64,000 bases of DNA, taken from Candidatus Thioglobus autotrophicus (GTDB lineage Bacteria > Pseudomonadota > Gammaproteobacteria > PS1 > Pseudothioglobaceae). This document shows, piece by piece, positions 44,841 to 53,245 of the stretch; within the stretch, counting starts at the first letter, position 1, and each line of letters starts with the position of its first letter. The position numbers were made by a program, and so were the translations under genes. The notes beneath the pieces were generated by a model that was not told the origin of the DNA, did no database searches, and saw nothing but the letters and a program-made list of their open reading frames with translations. The stretch lies in assembly GCA_022448455.1 (NCBI GenBank), contig JAKUUR010000006.1, forward strand, positions 1 to 64,000, written 5' to 3'.

Positions 44841-46409
44841 CTACCATCTACCAATAATAATGCCTGCCTTCTCGTCTGCTTCAGGCGAACGTTTATAAAG
44901 TTCATCTAAATGAACCACGGTTCTTTGCTTTCTTTGTCTTAGCCAAGCAAATAATTGCTTTTCAAAGTAAGCTAAACGCTCAGTTTGGTCTTGATTTTCA
45001 GCTAGATCGTTGAACTCATTAGGGTCGCTCAACAAGTCAAACAATTGTGCTCGGAAGCCTTCCCAATAAATATACTTCCAACGAGTATTTTTTATCATGT
45101 AGCCTCGACACTCGTAAGGGTGCTGATCAAGAATTTGTCTGGCACCACGATCGCTATAATCTATTTCGGCAAAAACTGTATCACGCCAAGCTGGGTTATC
45201 GCCAAAAAGCAATGGAACAAGTGATCGACCCTCCATTCTATTAGATGCATATGAGCCTCCCATCGTTTCGACAAGTGTCGGCACTATATCAACGGATTCA
45301 ATCATTCTATTTTCAGAAGATCCACGAAGATTTTCTGGCATTTCAGGCTCAACAATAATTAATGGAATGCGAATAGAAGGTTCATGAAATAAGTCCTTCT
45401 CACCAAGCCAATGATCACCAAGATAGTCGCCATGATCACTGGTAAAAATAATTAAAGTATTTCTACCTAAATTATTATCATCCAAAAATGCTATAAGTCT
45501 ACCAATATGATGGTCGATTTCACTTATTAAGCCCATATAGGTGGGAATTACGTGTCTACGTTTTTCCTCGTCTGTGTAGTTTCGAGAATATTCAAGTTGC
45601 TGAAAAGCAGAAAAGACGGGGTGAGGATTTTTCATCTCGATCTTATCCTTAACAACCCCTATAACATCACTGTCTTTATACATTTTGTGGTACGGCGAGG
45701 GAGCAAGCAAAGGCCAATGAGGATTAAAGTAGCTCAAATGCAAACACCATGGCGTATCCTTATTTCGAGTAGAGATATACTCCATTGCACGATTAGTTAG
45801 AAAAGCTGTTTCTGAATGCTGTGCTTCGATATCTGAAGGCAAATGAGCATTTCTCATCTCCCAGCCGCTACACTTCAAACCAGACTTTTTAGTGGCTGTA
45901 TTGGCTGCGTTTTCCCAAGGATTATGCATCTCATAGCCTTGAGACAATAAATAATCGTTATAGCCAACTCCATCATGGACTATAGGCTCTGGATATAAAC
46001 CTCCATAATGCTCAAAAGGGGTAAAACCATTGTCGTGACGATTTAGAGCTATTTCAGAATCTAGTGGTACGTTTAAGCGCGACAAGCCTTCCACATTGGG
46101 ACGGCCTTCGCTTTTACCTACAACATGTGCTTCGCAACCCAACTCACGCATGTAATCACCCAAGGTAACTTCGTCTACTTTTATTGGGTCATCATTAGCC
46201 ATCACCCCATGGCTAGTCATATAACGACCAGTATAAAAACTTGCCCTGCTAGGACCGCAGAGTGAGGCATTGCAATAACTGTTCTCAAACAACATACCTC
46301 GACTAGCAAGTATATCAATATTTGGTGTTTTTATACTTGGATGGCCGGTACAACCAAGATAGTCATGCCTTAGCTGATCACACATAATAAATAAGATATT
46401 TTTAGTCAT
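44841..46409 (-). CDS. Sulfatase / phosphonate monoester hydrolase-family enzyme
   Basis: This 522-residue alkaline-phosphatase-superfamily hydrolase has the formylglycine motif C51-G-P-S-R55 (LCGPSRASFYTGRY), which requires maturation of the Cys. N-terminal metal ligands are in FIMCDQLRHDYLG, and later metal ligands in SDHGDYLGDHWLGEKDLFHEPSIRIPLII. The latter segment resembles phosphonate monoester hydrolase/phosphodiesterase as well as choline- and arylsulfatases, so the ester type is open. No signal peptide is visible, which suggests a cytoplasmic enzyme acting after import. It lies 18 bases after tctA. Confidence 0.87.
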   Translation of the reverse strand: MTKNILFIMCDQLRHDYLGCTGHPSIKTPNIDILASRGMLFENSYCNASLCGPSRASFYTGRYMTSHGVMANDDPIKVDEVTLGDYMRELGCEAHVVGKSEGRPNVEGLSRLNVPLDSEIALNRHDNGFTPFEHYGGLYPEPIVHDGVGYNDYLLSQGYEMHNPWENAANTATKKSGLKCSGWEMRNAHLPSDIEAQHSETAFLTNRAMEYISTRNKDTPWCLHLSYFNPHWPLLAPSPYHKMYKDSDVIGVVKDKIEMKNPHPVFSAFQQLEYSRNYTDEEKRRHVIPTYMGLISEIDHHIGRLIAFLDDNNLGRNTLIIFTSDHGDYLGDHWLGEKDLFHEPSIRIPLIIVEPEMPENLRGSSENRMIESVDIVPTLVETMGGSYASNRMEGRSLVPLLFGDNPAWRDTVFAEIDYSDRGARQILDQHPYECRGYMIKNTRWKYIYWEGFRAQLFDLLSDPNEFNDLAENQDQTERLAYFEKQLFAWLRQRKQRTVVHLDELYKRSPEADEKAGIIIGRW

Positions 46410-46427
46410 TCTATTAATGTAGCTTAG

Positions 46428-47906
46428 TTAGTTTTCCTTTCTGTATTGGCGCCATATTGCCCAAAAATGAATTAATAGTGCAATCACAATTATCGCAAAA
46501 ATTATGCCTGAAATGGGTCTATTTATATAGTCAAATAAGGTATCGATACGTGCCTGACTGGCGCGAAACTTTACTTCCATGATGTTACCCAATACCATTC
46601 CAAGAATGATTGGTACAATAGGTAGATTGAGTCGCTTTAAAGCATAACCAAATATACCAAAAACTGCGCACATTATGCAATCAATCATAGAATTTCTTAG
46701 TGTATAAACACCAACAAAAGAGAGGCCTAAAATTGAGACACCTAAAAAACGCTGCGGTATCTGAATTATTTTGAGTAGATACTTTGTAGCAACAAGCAAG
46801 AAAATCATCACAATAATATTAATCAAAATTAAACTTGCATATAGTCCATACACAAAATCAATATGTTTTACAAACAAATCTGGACCTGGAATGATGTTGT
46901 GAACATAAAAAACTGACAGCATCATTGCTGTTAAAGCTTCGCCAGGAATACCAAGTGCTAAAAGTGGAATCATAGCTGCAGCTGGAACGGCATTATTGGC
47001 AGCTTCAGAAGCGATAATACCTTCTGGAGCACCTTTACCAAATCTCTCAGGTTTGTCAGAAATACTTCTAGCTATATTATAAGAAAAAAATTGTGCTAAG
47101 AACTCACCTACACCAGGAATAATTCCCATTATCACTCCCATCCCTGAAGAAATGAGTGCAACAGTTTTGTATTTCATTAGATCGAAGAAGCCTTCACGTT
47201 TTTTACCTTTTAAACTGGGCATTGAGACTCGTTTATCGTTACCAATAAGCAGTATGAAAGCCTGAGAAACTGCAAATAAACCGAGCAATACGGTAATTAA
47301 ATCAAAGCCTGATAAGAGCCACGATTGGTCAAAAGTAAATCGCATGGAATATTTGACACTTTCCATTCCGATGGTACTTATAAACATTCCAAAGAAAACT
47401 AGCATTCCAGCTATTAAGGTTTGTTTTCTATGTGAAATAATAACCAATACCAATCCCAACAAGGCTGCCATCAGTATATCCCTAGAGCCAAATAGTGGGG
47501 CCACCTTGGCTATTAAAGATGTCATAAAAATAAGAGCTATGATTGAGAAAATACCGCCAGTAAATGAAGACCAATAAGCCAGAGTGATTGCTCGCCTTGC
47601 TTTATTGTCTTTCGTCATGCTGTAACCATCATAGGTAGTCAATGCATTGACAGGTGTACCAGGAGTATTAATCAAAATTGCTGGAATCGCACCACCATAC
47701 ATTGCAGAACCATAAATACCCAATAGCACAGTAATACCAATAATCGGGTCCATACTATAGGTTGCAGGGAGCAAAATAGCAATCGCCACGGCTGGTCCGA
47801 CACCTGGAATCGCGCCTATAATCACTCCACCTATTGAACCAACTAATATAGCTGCCCAGACATCCCATCGAAGGAATATGTCAAAACTTGAAAGAATTAA
47901 TTCCAT
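46428..47906 (-). CDS. tctA: TctA-family tripartite transporter, large membrane subunit
   Basis: This 492-residue permease has about 12 hydrophobic stretches and TctA hallmarks: AAILVGSIGGVIIGAIPGVGPAVAIAILLPATYSMDP (about 15-52), YGSAMYGGAIPAILINTPGTP and the second half with VIMGIIPGVGEFLAQFFSYN. It forms a solute importer with TctB and the TctC binding protein encoded upstream. Relatives carry tricarboxylates, aromatic acids and other organic anions. Here the neighbourhood suggests an aromatic or sulfate-ester substrate. Confidence 0.93.
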   Translation of the reverse strand: MELILSSFDIFLRWDVWAAILVGSIGGVIIGAIPGVGPAVAIAILLPATYSMDPIIGITVLLGIYGSAMYGGAIPAILINTPGTPVNALTTYDGYSMTKDNKARRAITLAYWSSFTGGIFSIIALIFMTSLIAKVAPLFGSRDILMAALLGLVLVIISHRKQTLIAGMLVFFGMFISTIGMESVKYSMRFTFDQSWLLSGFDLITVLLGLFAVSQAFILLIGNDKRVSMPSLKGKKREGFFDLMKYKTVALISSGMGVIMGIIPGVGEFLAQFFSYNIARSISDKPERFGKGAPEGIIASEAANNAVPAAAMIPLLALGIPGEALTAMMLSVFYVHNIIPGPDLFVKHIDFVYGLYASLILINIIVMIFLLVATKYLLKIIQIPQRFLGVSILGLSFVGVYTLRNSMIDCIMCAVFGIFGYALKRLNLPIVPIILGMVLGNIMEVKFRASQARIDTLFDYINRPISGIIFAIIVIALLIHFWAIWRQYRKEN

Positions 47907-47915
47907 AAATTCTAA

Positions 47916-48443
47916 TCAAAAATAAATCATAAAAAATGTTGCCCAGCCATCTGGAAGATAATCATAAATTGCACCACTGGCAACCTTCACTTGTAACAAA
48001 GATTTAAATACAACCACAATTCCAAAACCTGTAGCCAAACTAACCCAGAACATTAAAAGAGTTCGATAACCTGCCCTAATGGTTAGTAACGAGAAAAACA
48101 ATAAGGTTGAAAGTAAATAGCCTACCAAAGGAACAGACCAAACATACAATACAAAATAAAAAACAAACTCTAAAGGCCTTAGCCAGGATGATAATTCATT
48201 CAATTCACCCTGAACCTGGCCTAGTTGAAATTTATAGTTTCGCCAAATCTGAATACTATAAGGCACACCAAAAAGAGCCATTCCTACTATGCAAAATGTA
48301 GGCCAAAGTCTTGGCTGTTTAACTAATGGGACGCCATCAAACCACTTTGTTTCAAAGGGAATTGATACCAGTAAAACCAATACAATCAATAGCATCAGCA
48401 TTGCAAAGACTAAATCACCTGCTTGGTATTCTTCTTTACCCAT
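47916..48443 (-). CDS. tctB: TctB-family small membrane subunit
   Basis: This 175-residue protein has four hydrophobic stretches (about 12-30, 45-62, 88-108, 115-150), typical of TctB. Sequence conservation is low in this family, so the call depends on size, topology and its place between tctC and tctA. A strong hairpin terminator lies between it and tctC. Confidence 0.85.
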   Translation of the reverse strand: MGKEEYQAGDLVFAMLMLLIVLVLLVSIPFETKWFDGVPLVKQPRLWPTFCIVGMALFGVPYSIQIWRNYKFQLGQVQGELNELSSWLRPLEFVFYFVLYVWSVPLVGYLLSTLLFFSLLTIRAGYRTLLMFWVSLATGFGIVVVFKSLLQVKVASGAIYDYLPDGWATFFMIYF

Positions 48444-48481
48444 AAAGACCTATAAAATTATGATTAGATTATATTTTAAAT

Positions 48482-48517
48482 AAAAAAAAGGAAGGTAAAT
48501 GAACCTTCCTTTTTTTG
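48482..48517 (-). terminator. Bidirectional hairpin terminator between tctC and tctB
   Basis: A8-GGAAGGT (48482-48496) pairs perfectly with ACCTTCC-T8 (48503-48517) around a 6-base loop. It lies in the 88-base gap after tctC, on the path of transcription to tctB-tctA-sulfatase-GATase. It probably sets binding protein above permease. Confidence 0.85.
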
Positions 48518-48531
48518 TAGTTTTATCCTTA

Positions 48532-49473
48532 CTATAAAAGACCACCAATAGTAGCCATGGTCTCCCTGTCTTTATTGATTTGTGCAGTTGAAGCGTCAGC
48601 ATCCATCCAGTAGACTAAGGCACCGCTGTTGGCCGCAACTTCTTGCGCCCTATCACTTAGCATTGATCTCTTGGCAACAGCAATTATCTTATCCTTAACA
48701 TCCTGTGGTGTACCTGCTACGACAAATAAGCCATTCCATAAAAATATATCCAACTCAGGTATCAATTCACCAATTGCTGGTGTGTTTGGTACCTTAGAAA
48801 TACGCTCATTTGTTATAGAAACTAAAACTTTAACATCATTTAAGCATGGCAGGATTAGCTGAATCGTTGTATTAATAACGTCTGCATCACCTGAAGCCAA
48901 TGTATTACAGTCCAACATATCAAAGGCAGCATCTGAACCCCATTCGAAGCCCATTATCTTAGCTGCAGCCTTAGTTACTGCGGTTGGTGTTAGTGGGTCA
49001 CCAAAGTGACCTAGCGCTACTTTGTTACTTTTAGCATAAGCAGCTAACTCATCCATAGAACTATACGGGGCATCGCCTCCGACAGCTATCACAAATGGAT
49101 AGGTTAGGAAAATCCCTAGAGGCTCAAAAGTTTCTTTAGTTAAACCCTCTATTCCAATTTCTGGCCCTACAACCGGTACACCGATTACAAATGAACCTAT
49201 CATGGAACCATCAGGGTCAGCTGCCGCTACTTCCATTGCACCTGGGAATGGACCACCGCCACCGCCTGGTTTATTGACAACCGCTGCAGCAACACCATAT
49301 TCAGCCTGAAAGTCTTCCGCAATCATCCTAGTTAAAACATCTTCAAGATCCCCAGGAGGCCATGGCACAACAAAAGTCACAGGTTTATCAGGATAGTCAG
49401 CCTGTGCAATTGGCATACCTACTAAAAAAGTTGAAAGTGCGAATAGCACTCCAATAAAAATTTTATTCATCAT
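48532..49473 (-). CDS. tctC: TctC/Bug-family periplasmic solute-binding protein
   Basis: This 313-residue protein has a Sec signal peptide (about 1-25, ending AQA-DYPDK) and the Bug-family core: YPDKPVTFVVPWPPGDLEDVLTRMIAEDF, VVNKPGGGGGPFPGAMEVA and PLGIFLTYPFVIAV. Bug proteins bind organic acids and often aromatic carboxylates. It has AAGGAG five bases before the ATG and an island operator upstream, and is followed by a terminator before tctB. Confidence 0.93.
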   Translation of the reverse strand: MMNKIFIGVLFALSTFLVGMPIAQADYPDKPVTFVVPWPPGDLEDVLTRMIAEDFQAEYGVAAAVVNKPGGGGGPFPGAMEVAAADPDGSMIGSFVIGVPVVGPEIGIEGLTKETFEPLGIFLTYPFVIAVGGDAPYSSMDELAAYAKSNKVALGHFGDPLTPTAVTKAAAKIMGFEWGSDAAFDMLDCNTLASGDADVINTTIQLILPCLNDVKVLVSITNERISKVPNTPAIGELIPELDIFLWNGLFVVAGTPQDVKDKIIAVAKRSMLSDRAQEVAANSGALVYWMDADASTAQINKDRETMATIGGLL

Positions 49474-49571
49474 TTATCTCCTTTTTTTTAAGTTAATTTC
49501 ATTCTAAAAAAACATCTCACAAATAATCCATGGATTATTCTTTTCACTCAATTAAGTCACATTTAAGAGAC

Positions 49572-49585
49572 GTTCGTATACGAAC
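49572..49585. promoter_or_regulatory. Perfect 14-base operator palindrome O4
   Basis: GTTCGTATACGAAC, the same 14 bases as at 44063-44076. It begins 6 bases after the -10 box of the tctC promoter, so it covers the start point. Confidence 0.75.
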
Positions 49586-49591
49586 AATCTA

Positions 49592-49620
49592 AATATAACA
49601 TAATACTTTTCAATAATCAA
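49592..49620 (-). promoter_or_regulatory. Promoter of the tctC operon
   Basis: On the minus strand TTGATT (49615-49620) and TATATT (49592-49597) are 17 bases apart, with operator O4 directly downstream. Confidence 0.6.
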
Positions 49621-49657
49621 GTTATTCAATTAAAACATAATACCTTTCAATAATCAA
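49597..49657. repeat. Two 24-base direct repeats upstream of tctC
   Basis: Copies at 49597-49620 and 49634-49657 differ at one base and are spaced 37 bases apart. The left copy contains the -35 box of the tctC promoter; the right copy overlaps the end of the small frame at 49654. They may be an activator site or a local duplication. Confidence 0.6.
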
Positions 49658-49752
49658 ATGAATAGCACAGCGTAACCGAAGATATCAATCCATCCGACAA
49701 CACCACTAGAAAAGGAAGCTGAAAATGGGGTTTGTTTGAGTCCATTTGACAT
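49654..49752 (-). CDS. Possible 32-residue membrane microprotein
   Basis: A short frame begins at an ATG (49752) with AAAGGA 8 bases before it, 12 bases after the stop of the amine-dehydrogenase-like gene on the same strand. The product is 32 residues with a polar start and a C-terminal hydrophobic stretch (GVVGWIDIFGYAVLFI). I do not recognise it. It could be a small membrane protein translated with the upstream flavoenzyme, the remnant of a lost transporter gene, or chance. The strong ribosome-binding site is the main support. Confidence 0.35.
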   Translation of the reverse strand: MSNGLKQTPFSASFSSGVVGWIDIFGYAVLFI

Positions 49753-49764
49753 AGTTAATTCCTT

Positions 49765-51918
49765 TTAATGGTATTTTTTAATCAATAGCGTTTCAGCATC
49801 AAGTTGATAATCCTTTTCTGTCGCATTTATTAGACGACGTTCACGAATGAATGGCTTATGTTGGTCGGGGTCGTCCGAATCGAATTCCCTTGCGAGACGA
49901 GTTCCAGAAAAAGTTGCTTGTGCAATTATGCTTGGTGTGTGAGCATCACCGATTAAATGTATAGACTTAATTCCAGCATTGGACATTTCATCAGGCGATC
50001 CTTGAAGTTGATCATATAAATCGCAATTAGAAGTTCTGTGCGTGACTAACATTACACTATCGAATGCGACTGTCATTTCTTCACCTTTCCATATATCCAC
50101 AAGAGTTGCATTTCCGTTTTCAACAGCTACTGCGACATGCTGATGAATCGTTGTAACACCGAGTTCAAGAAGTCGCATTAACATTCGTTGTTCTTCCAAA
50201 ACCAGACGGAGGTATGGGCCAACGGTTTCTCCATAGGTAGCGTATGTTACTTCATGGCCATTTTCTGCAATAAGTTCCGCCATAGCAGAACCCATATAAT
50301 AAGGATCATTGTCAATTACTAGTACTCGTTTTCCGAGTTTTTTTCCATGTACACAATACTGTTCTGGATTACAAATTTCTGGCTTTGAAGCGTCAGCTCC
50401 AGCTATATAATCATGAAGTGGTGATGACATACCCGTTTCGTCCCAGTTAGAACCTGTTGCGAAAACAATACGCTCAGCTCCACATTCAAGAACATCTTGA
50501 TAATTAAGCCGATTATTTAAGATAATTTGTACATTGGTTTTTGTTTTAATTTGAGTTTCCCGCCAATCAATAACTCGCTTCCAAGCTCCAAAATTAGGCA
50601 GTTTAGAAACCCAACGTAAATGACCACCTATTTCAGCTTCAGCTTCAATTAGGTGAACGGTATTATAACCACGAAGACCGAGAGTCATAGCACACTCAAG
50701 TCCTGCAGGGCCTGCTCCAACAACAACAATTGGAAGATCAGGATTTTTTGTTGGAACATAGTTTTCAGGATGCCAATTTCTACGATACTCTTCACCAGAG
50801 GTTGGATTTTGAGTGCACCAAATCGGCGGCCCACCTTTTTCCCATCGAGAAACACAAATATTGCAACCAATACATTCTCGGATATCATTGTATCGACCTT
50901 CCTCTATTTTTTTTGGTAAAAATGGATCAGCAATTGATGGGCGAGCTGCCCCAATAATATCGCACTGACCTGAATTTATTGCTTTAATCATAACTTCCGG
51001 ATCTGTAAAGCGACCAACATTTATAACCGGTTTTTTGGAGGCTTTTTTTGCATGATGGGTATACTGGGCTTGATGGTTTGAATCAAAGAATCGGGAAGAT
51101 CCTGCATCTTCTCCCCAGTTTAGGGTACCAATATTTATATCCCAATAGTCAACCAGATCATCCATTGCTTTGATGAAGGCTACACCCTCATCTTCAGCTT
51201 TTATTCCTAAGTCTCCATAACCAAAAGGTTCAGGCAACGAATCAATTGGAAAACGTATTCCAATTGCACAGTCATCAATTTCCTCTCTCATCATCTCTAA
51301 TAATTCTCGAGTAAAACGACATCTGTTTTCAAAGGAACCACCGTATTCGTCAGTACGTTTGTTGTGATAACGGTACAAGAAATTCTGAGGTATTGTCGAG
51401 AGACCAACATAAACAGTGAGCAAATCAAAGCCTGCTGCCCTTGCTCTTAAAGCTCCATCCACATGCTCACGTTGTATTTCTCGAATTTCTTTAATTGTCA
51501 TTGCCCTGGCACTTGCCATAGGTTCAAATTCATGTGGTATTTGTGAAGGTGCTCGAGCTGGTTCACGGGTTTCTGCATTGAGGCTAAAGGTAGTGGCATG
51601 GGTAAGTTCCACACCGGCAAGACCACCATGAGCGTGGATGCTATCGCACATCAGAGATAAATTCCTAACGTCACCTTCATCAATAATTTTACTTCCAACC
51701 CATGGATGAATATCACTATCATGGGCCAAAAAACAAACTTCCGTAAAAACTGCCCCCCAGCCACCTTCAGCTTTCATTCCTCGAAAAGATGCCTGCATTC
51801 CTGGCTTGTCTGATCCAGCTCCATTACAGTGGGGCACTTGCCAGAATCGGTTTTTTAGAACTTTCGGACCAAGTTTGATTGGTTGAAAAAGAATATCGTG
51901 ACGTTTCTCTCTAGCCAT
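49765..51918 (-). CDS. Trimethylamine/dimethylamine/histamine dehydrogenase-family flavoprotein
   Basis: This 717-residue iron-sulfur flavoprotein has an N-terminal FMN barrel (about 1-340), a [4Fe-4S] site CIGCNICVSRWEKGGPPIWC, then FAD/NAD-like domains with IVVVGAGPAGLECA and KRVLVIDNDPYYMG. The segment WQVPHCNGAG keeps Cys31, the counterpart of TMADH Cys30 that links FMN covalently. RPSIADPFLPKKIEEGRY and EEYRRNWHPENY also match TMADH. Trp of WGEDAG and Trp of SRWEKGG (TMADH W264 and W355) are kept, but Val61 replaces Tyr60 and Leu replaces His172. The pocket therefore differs, and an amine other than trimethylamine is likely. It ends the murD-orientation run and no island operator precedes it. 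Confidence 0.88.
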   Translation of the reverse strand: MAREKRHDILFQPIKLGPKVLKNRFWQVPHCNGAGSDKPGMQASFRGMKAEGGWGAVFTEVCFLAHDSDIHPWVGSKIIDEGDVRNLSLMCDSIHAHGGLAGVELTHATTFSLNAETREPARAPSQIPHEFEPMASARAMTIKEIREIQREHVDGALRARAAGFDLLTVYVGLSTIPQNFLYRYHNKRTDEYGGSFENRCRFTRELLEMMREEIDDCAIGIRFPIDSLPEPFGYGDLGIKAEDEGVAFIKAMDDLVDYWDINIGTLNWGEDAGSSRFFDSNHQAQYTHHAKKASKKPVINVGRFTDPEVMIKAINSGQCDIIGAARPSIADPFLPKKIEEGRYNDIRECIGCNICVSRWEKGGPPIWCTQNPTSGEEYRRNWHPENYVPTKNPDLPIVVVGAGPAGLECAMTLGLRGYNTVHLIEAEAEIGGHLRWVSKLPNFGAWKRVIDWRETQIKTKTNVQIILNNRLNYQDVLECGAERIVFATGSNWDETGMSSPLHDYIAGADASKPEICNPEQYCVHGKKLGKRVLVIDNDPYYMGSAMAELIAENGHEVTYATYGETVGPYLRLVLEEQRMLMRLLELGVTTIHQHVAVAVENGNATLVDIWKGEEMTVAFDSVMLVTHRTSNCDLYDQLQGSPDEMSNAGIKSIHLIGDAHTPSIIAQATFSGTRLAREFDSDDPDQHKPFIRERRLINATEKDYQLDAETLLIKKYH

Positions 51919-51933
51919 TCTATATCTCCTAAA

Positions 51934-53238
51934 TTAATTTTCTTCAAAAACGTGGCGTTTAAAAACTTCACCGCGTTCATTAAAATCAACAAACATATCA
52001 AAACTTGCACAACCAGGTGAAAGCAATATTGCCCCTTCTTTAGCAATAGCTTTTGATGAGATGACTGCTTGTTTCATTGATTCAACAATACTTACAGGGC
52101 AACCATTAATCTGTTGAGAAAATAATGTTCCAGACTCTCCAATCAAAATGACAGCATCAATCTTTTCACTTATTAACTGAAAAAGTTTTGAGTAGTCTTC
52201 TTTTTTTGCAATCCCGCCAGCAATTAAAATTATCGATTTATATCTATCTGAAAGAGCCTCAATAGCTGTGATTGTAGAAATTGCATTGGTGGATTTTGAG
52301 TCATTATAGTAATCCACTCCGCTAAGATTTGTAACCCACTCCAACCTATGTGGCAAGCCTGTAAAGGACTTTGCGACTTGTATCATCTCCTGCACTGATA
52401 TCCCCGCTTGCTGACCAAGCGTTAAGGCTGCAAGCACATTTTCAACATTGTGTCGCCCAACCACTATCAGGTCATCGCTTGTCATTAAAATATCTTCACC
52501 CTGGTAAAGAGTATAGACACCACCAACTTTCTTGGCACTAAATTCACAACTTTGAGTAACCTCTTCAATCGCGTAGTAACTATCACCCTTGATACTTTTC
52601 ACCAAGGATTCATTAAGGTTAACAACCGAATACTGGCAGTATTTATAAAGGTTTAACTTAGAAGCAATATAGATATCATAATCTGGGTATCTATCTAGAT
52701 GGTCCGGAGTGATATTGGTTACTACCCCAGTTAATAAATTAAGGTTGTTTGTATAATCCAGTTGATAACTAGACAGTTCAACAACGTACAGCTCAGCTTC
52801 GTCACTCAAACTCTCCATAACTGGTTTTCCAATGTTGCCGCAAATCACTGCGTTTTTCCCACTACCTATGGCCATTTCTCCCAGTAATTGAGTCACTGTA
52901 GATTTACCATTAGAGCCGGTAATGCCAACAATTGGCGCCTTTGTATAGCGACCGAAAAGCTCAATATCACTGATAACGGGGATTTTTTGTAGTCGCGCCC
53001 AGCCAACAATTGATTCCGTTTCCGCAATTCCAGGACTGATGACAATTTCAGTGATATCGTCAAGTAGTGATTCTTTCCATTCACCAAGATGACAATCTGA
53101 GAGGAGATTTTCTTTCTTACATATATCTTGCATTGGCGGTGACAAACGGGAATCCGCTATACGATAGGCAATATTATTTGATGAAAAGAAGCGTGCAACC
53201 GACAAACCGGTCAGCCCCATACCCAAAATAAGTTTCAT
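51934..53238 (-). CDS. murD: UDP-N-acetylmuramoyl-L-alanine--D-glutamate ligase MurD
   Basis: MurD adds D-Glu to UDP-MurNAc-L-Ala. The 434-residue protein has LGMGLTGLSVARFF at the N-terminus, the ATP loop GITGSNGKSTVTQLLGEM (about 109-126), ELSSYQLDYTNNL, TNITPDHLDRY, DYYNDSKSTN and the C-terminal SPGCASFDMFVDFNERGEVFKR. It stands away from the murC-murB-ddl-ftsQ group at 28-31 kb and forms the right border of the catabolic island. Confidence 0.96.
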   Translation of the reverse strand: MKLILGMGLTGLSVARFFSSNNIAYRIADSRLSPPMQDICKKENLLSDCHLGEWKESLLDDITEIVISPGIAETESIVGWARLQKIPVISDIELFGRYTKAPIVGITGSNGKSTVTQLLGEMAIGSGKNAVICGNIGKPVMESLSDEAELYVVELSSYQLDYTNNLNLLTGVVTNITPDHLDRYPDYDIYIASKLNLYKYCQYSVVNLNESLVKSIKGDSYYAIEEVTQSCEFSAKKVGGVYTLYQGEDILMTSDDLIVVGRHNVENVLAALTLGQQAGISVQEMIQVAKSFTGLPHRLEWVTNLSGVDYYNDSKSTNAISTITAIEALSDRYKSIILIAGGIAKKEDYSKLFQLISEKIDAVILIGESGTLFSQQINGCPVSIVESMKQAVISSKAIAKEGAILLSPGCASFDMFVDFNERGEVFKRHVFEEN

Positions 53239-53245
53239 GAAAACC

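Noticed and set aside
44841..46409. Choline-sulfatase (BetC) assignment
   Set aside because: No betaine or choline genes are nearby and the C-terminal half looks more like phosphonate monoester hydrolases; only the superfamily is supported.
49765..51918. Trimethylamine dehydrogenase proper
   Set aside because: Two active-site residues typical of TMADH appear replaced, so only the family is claimed.
36231..51918. Genomic island delivered by a mobile element
   Set aside because: No integrase, transposase, tRNA or flanking direct repeat is seen at the borders, and base composition looks like the rest; transfer is possible but not shown.
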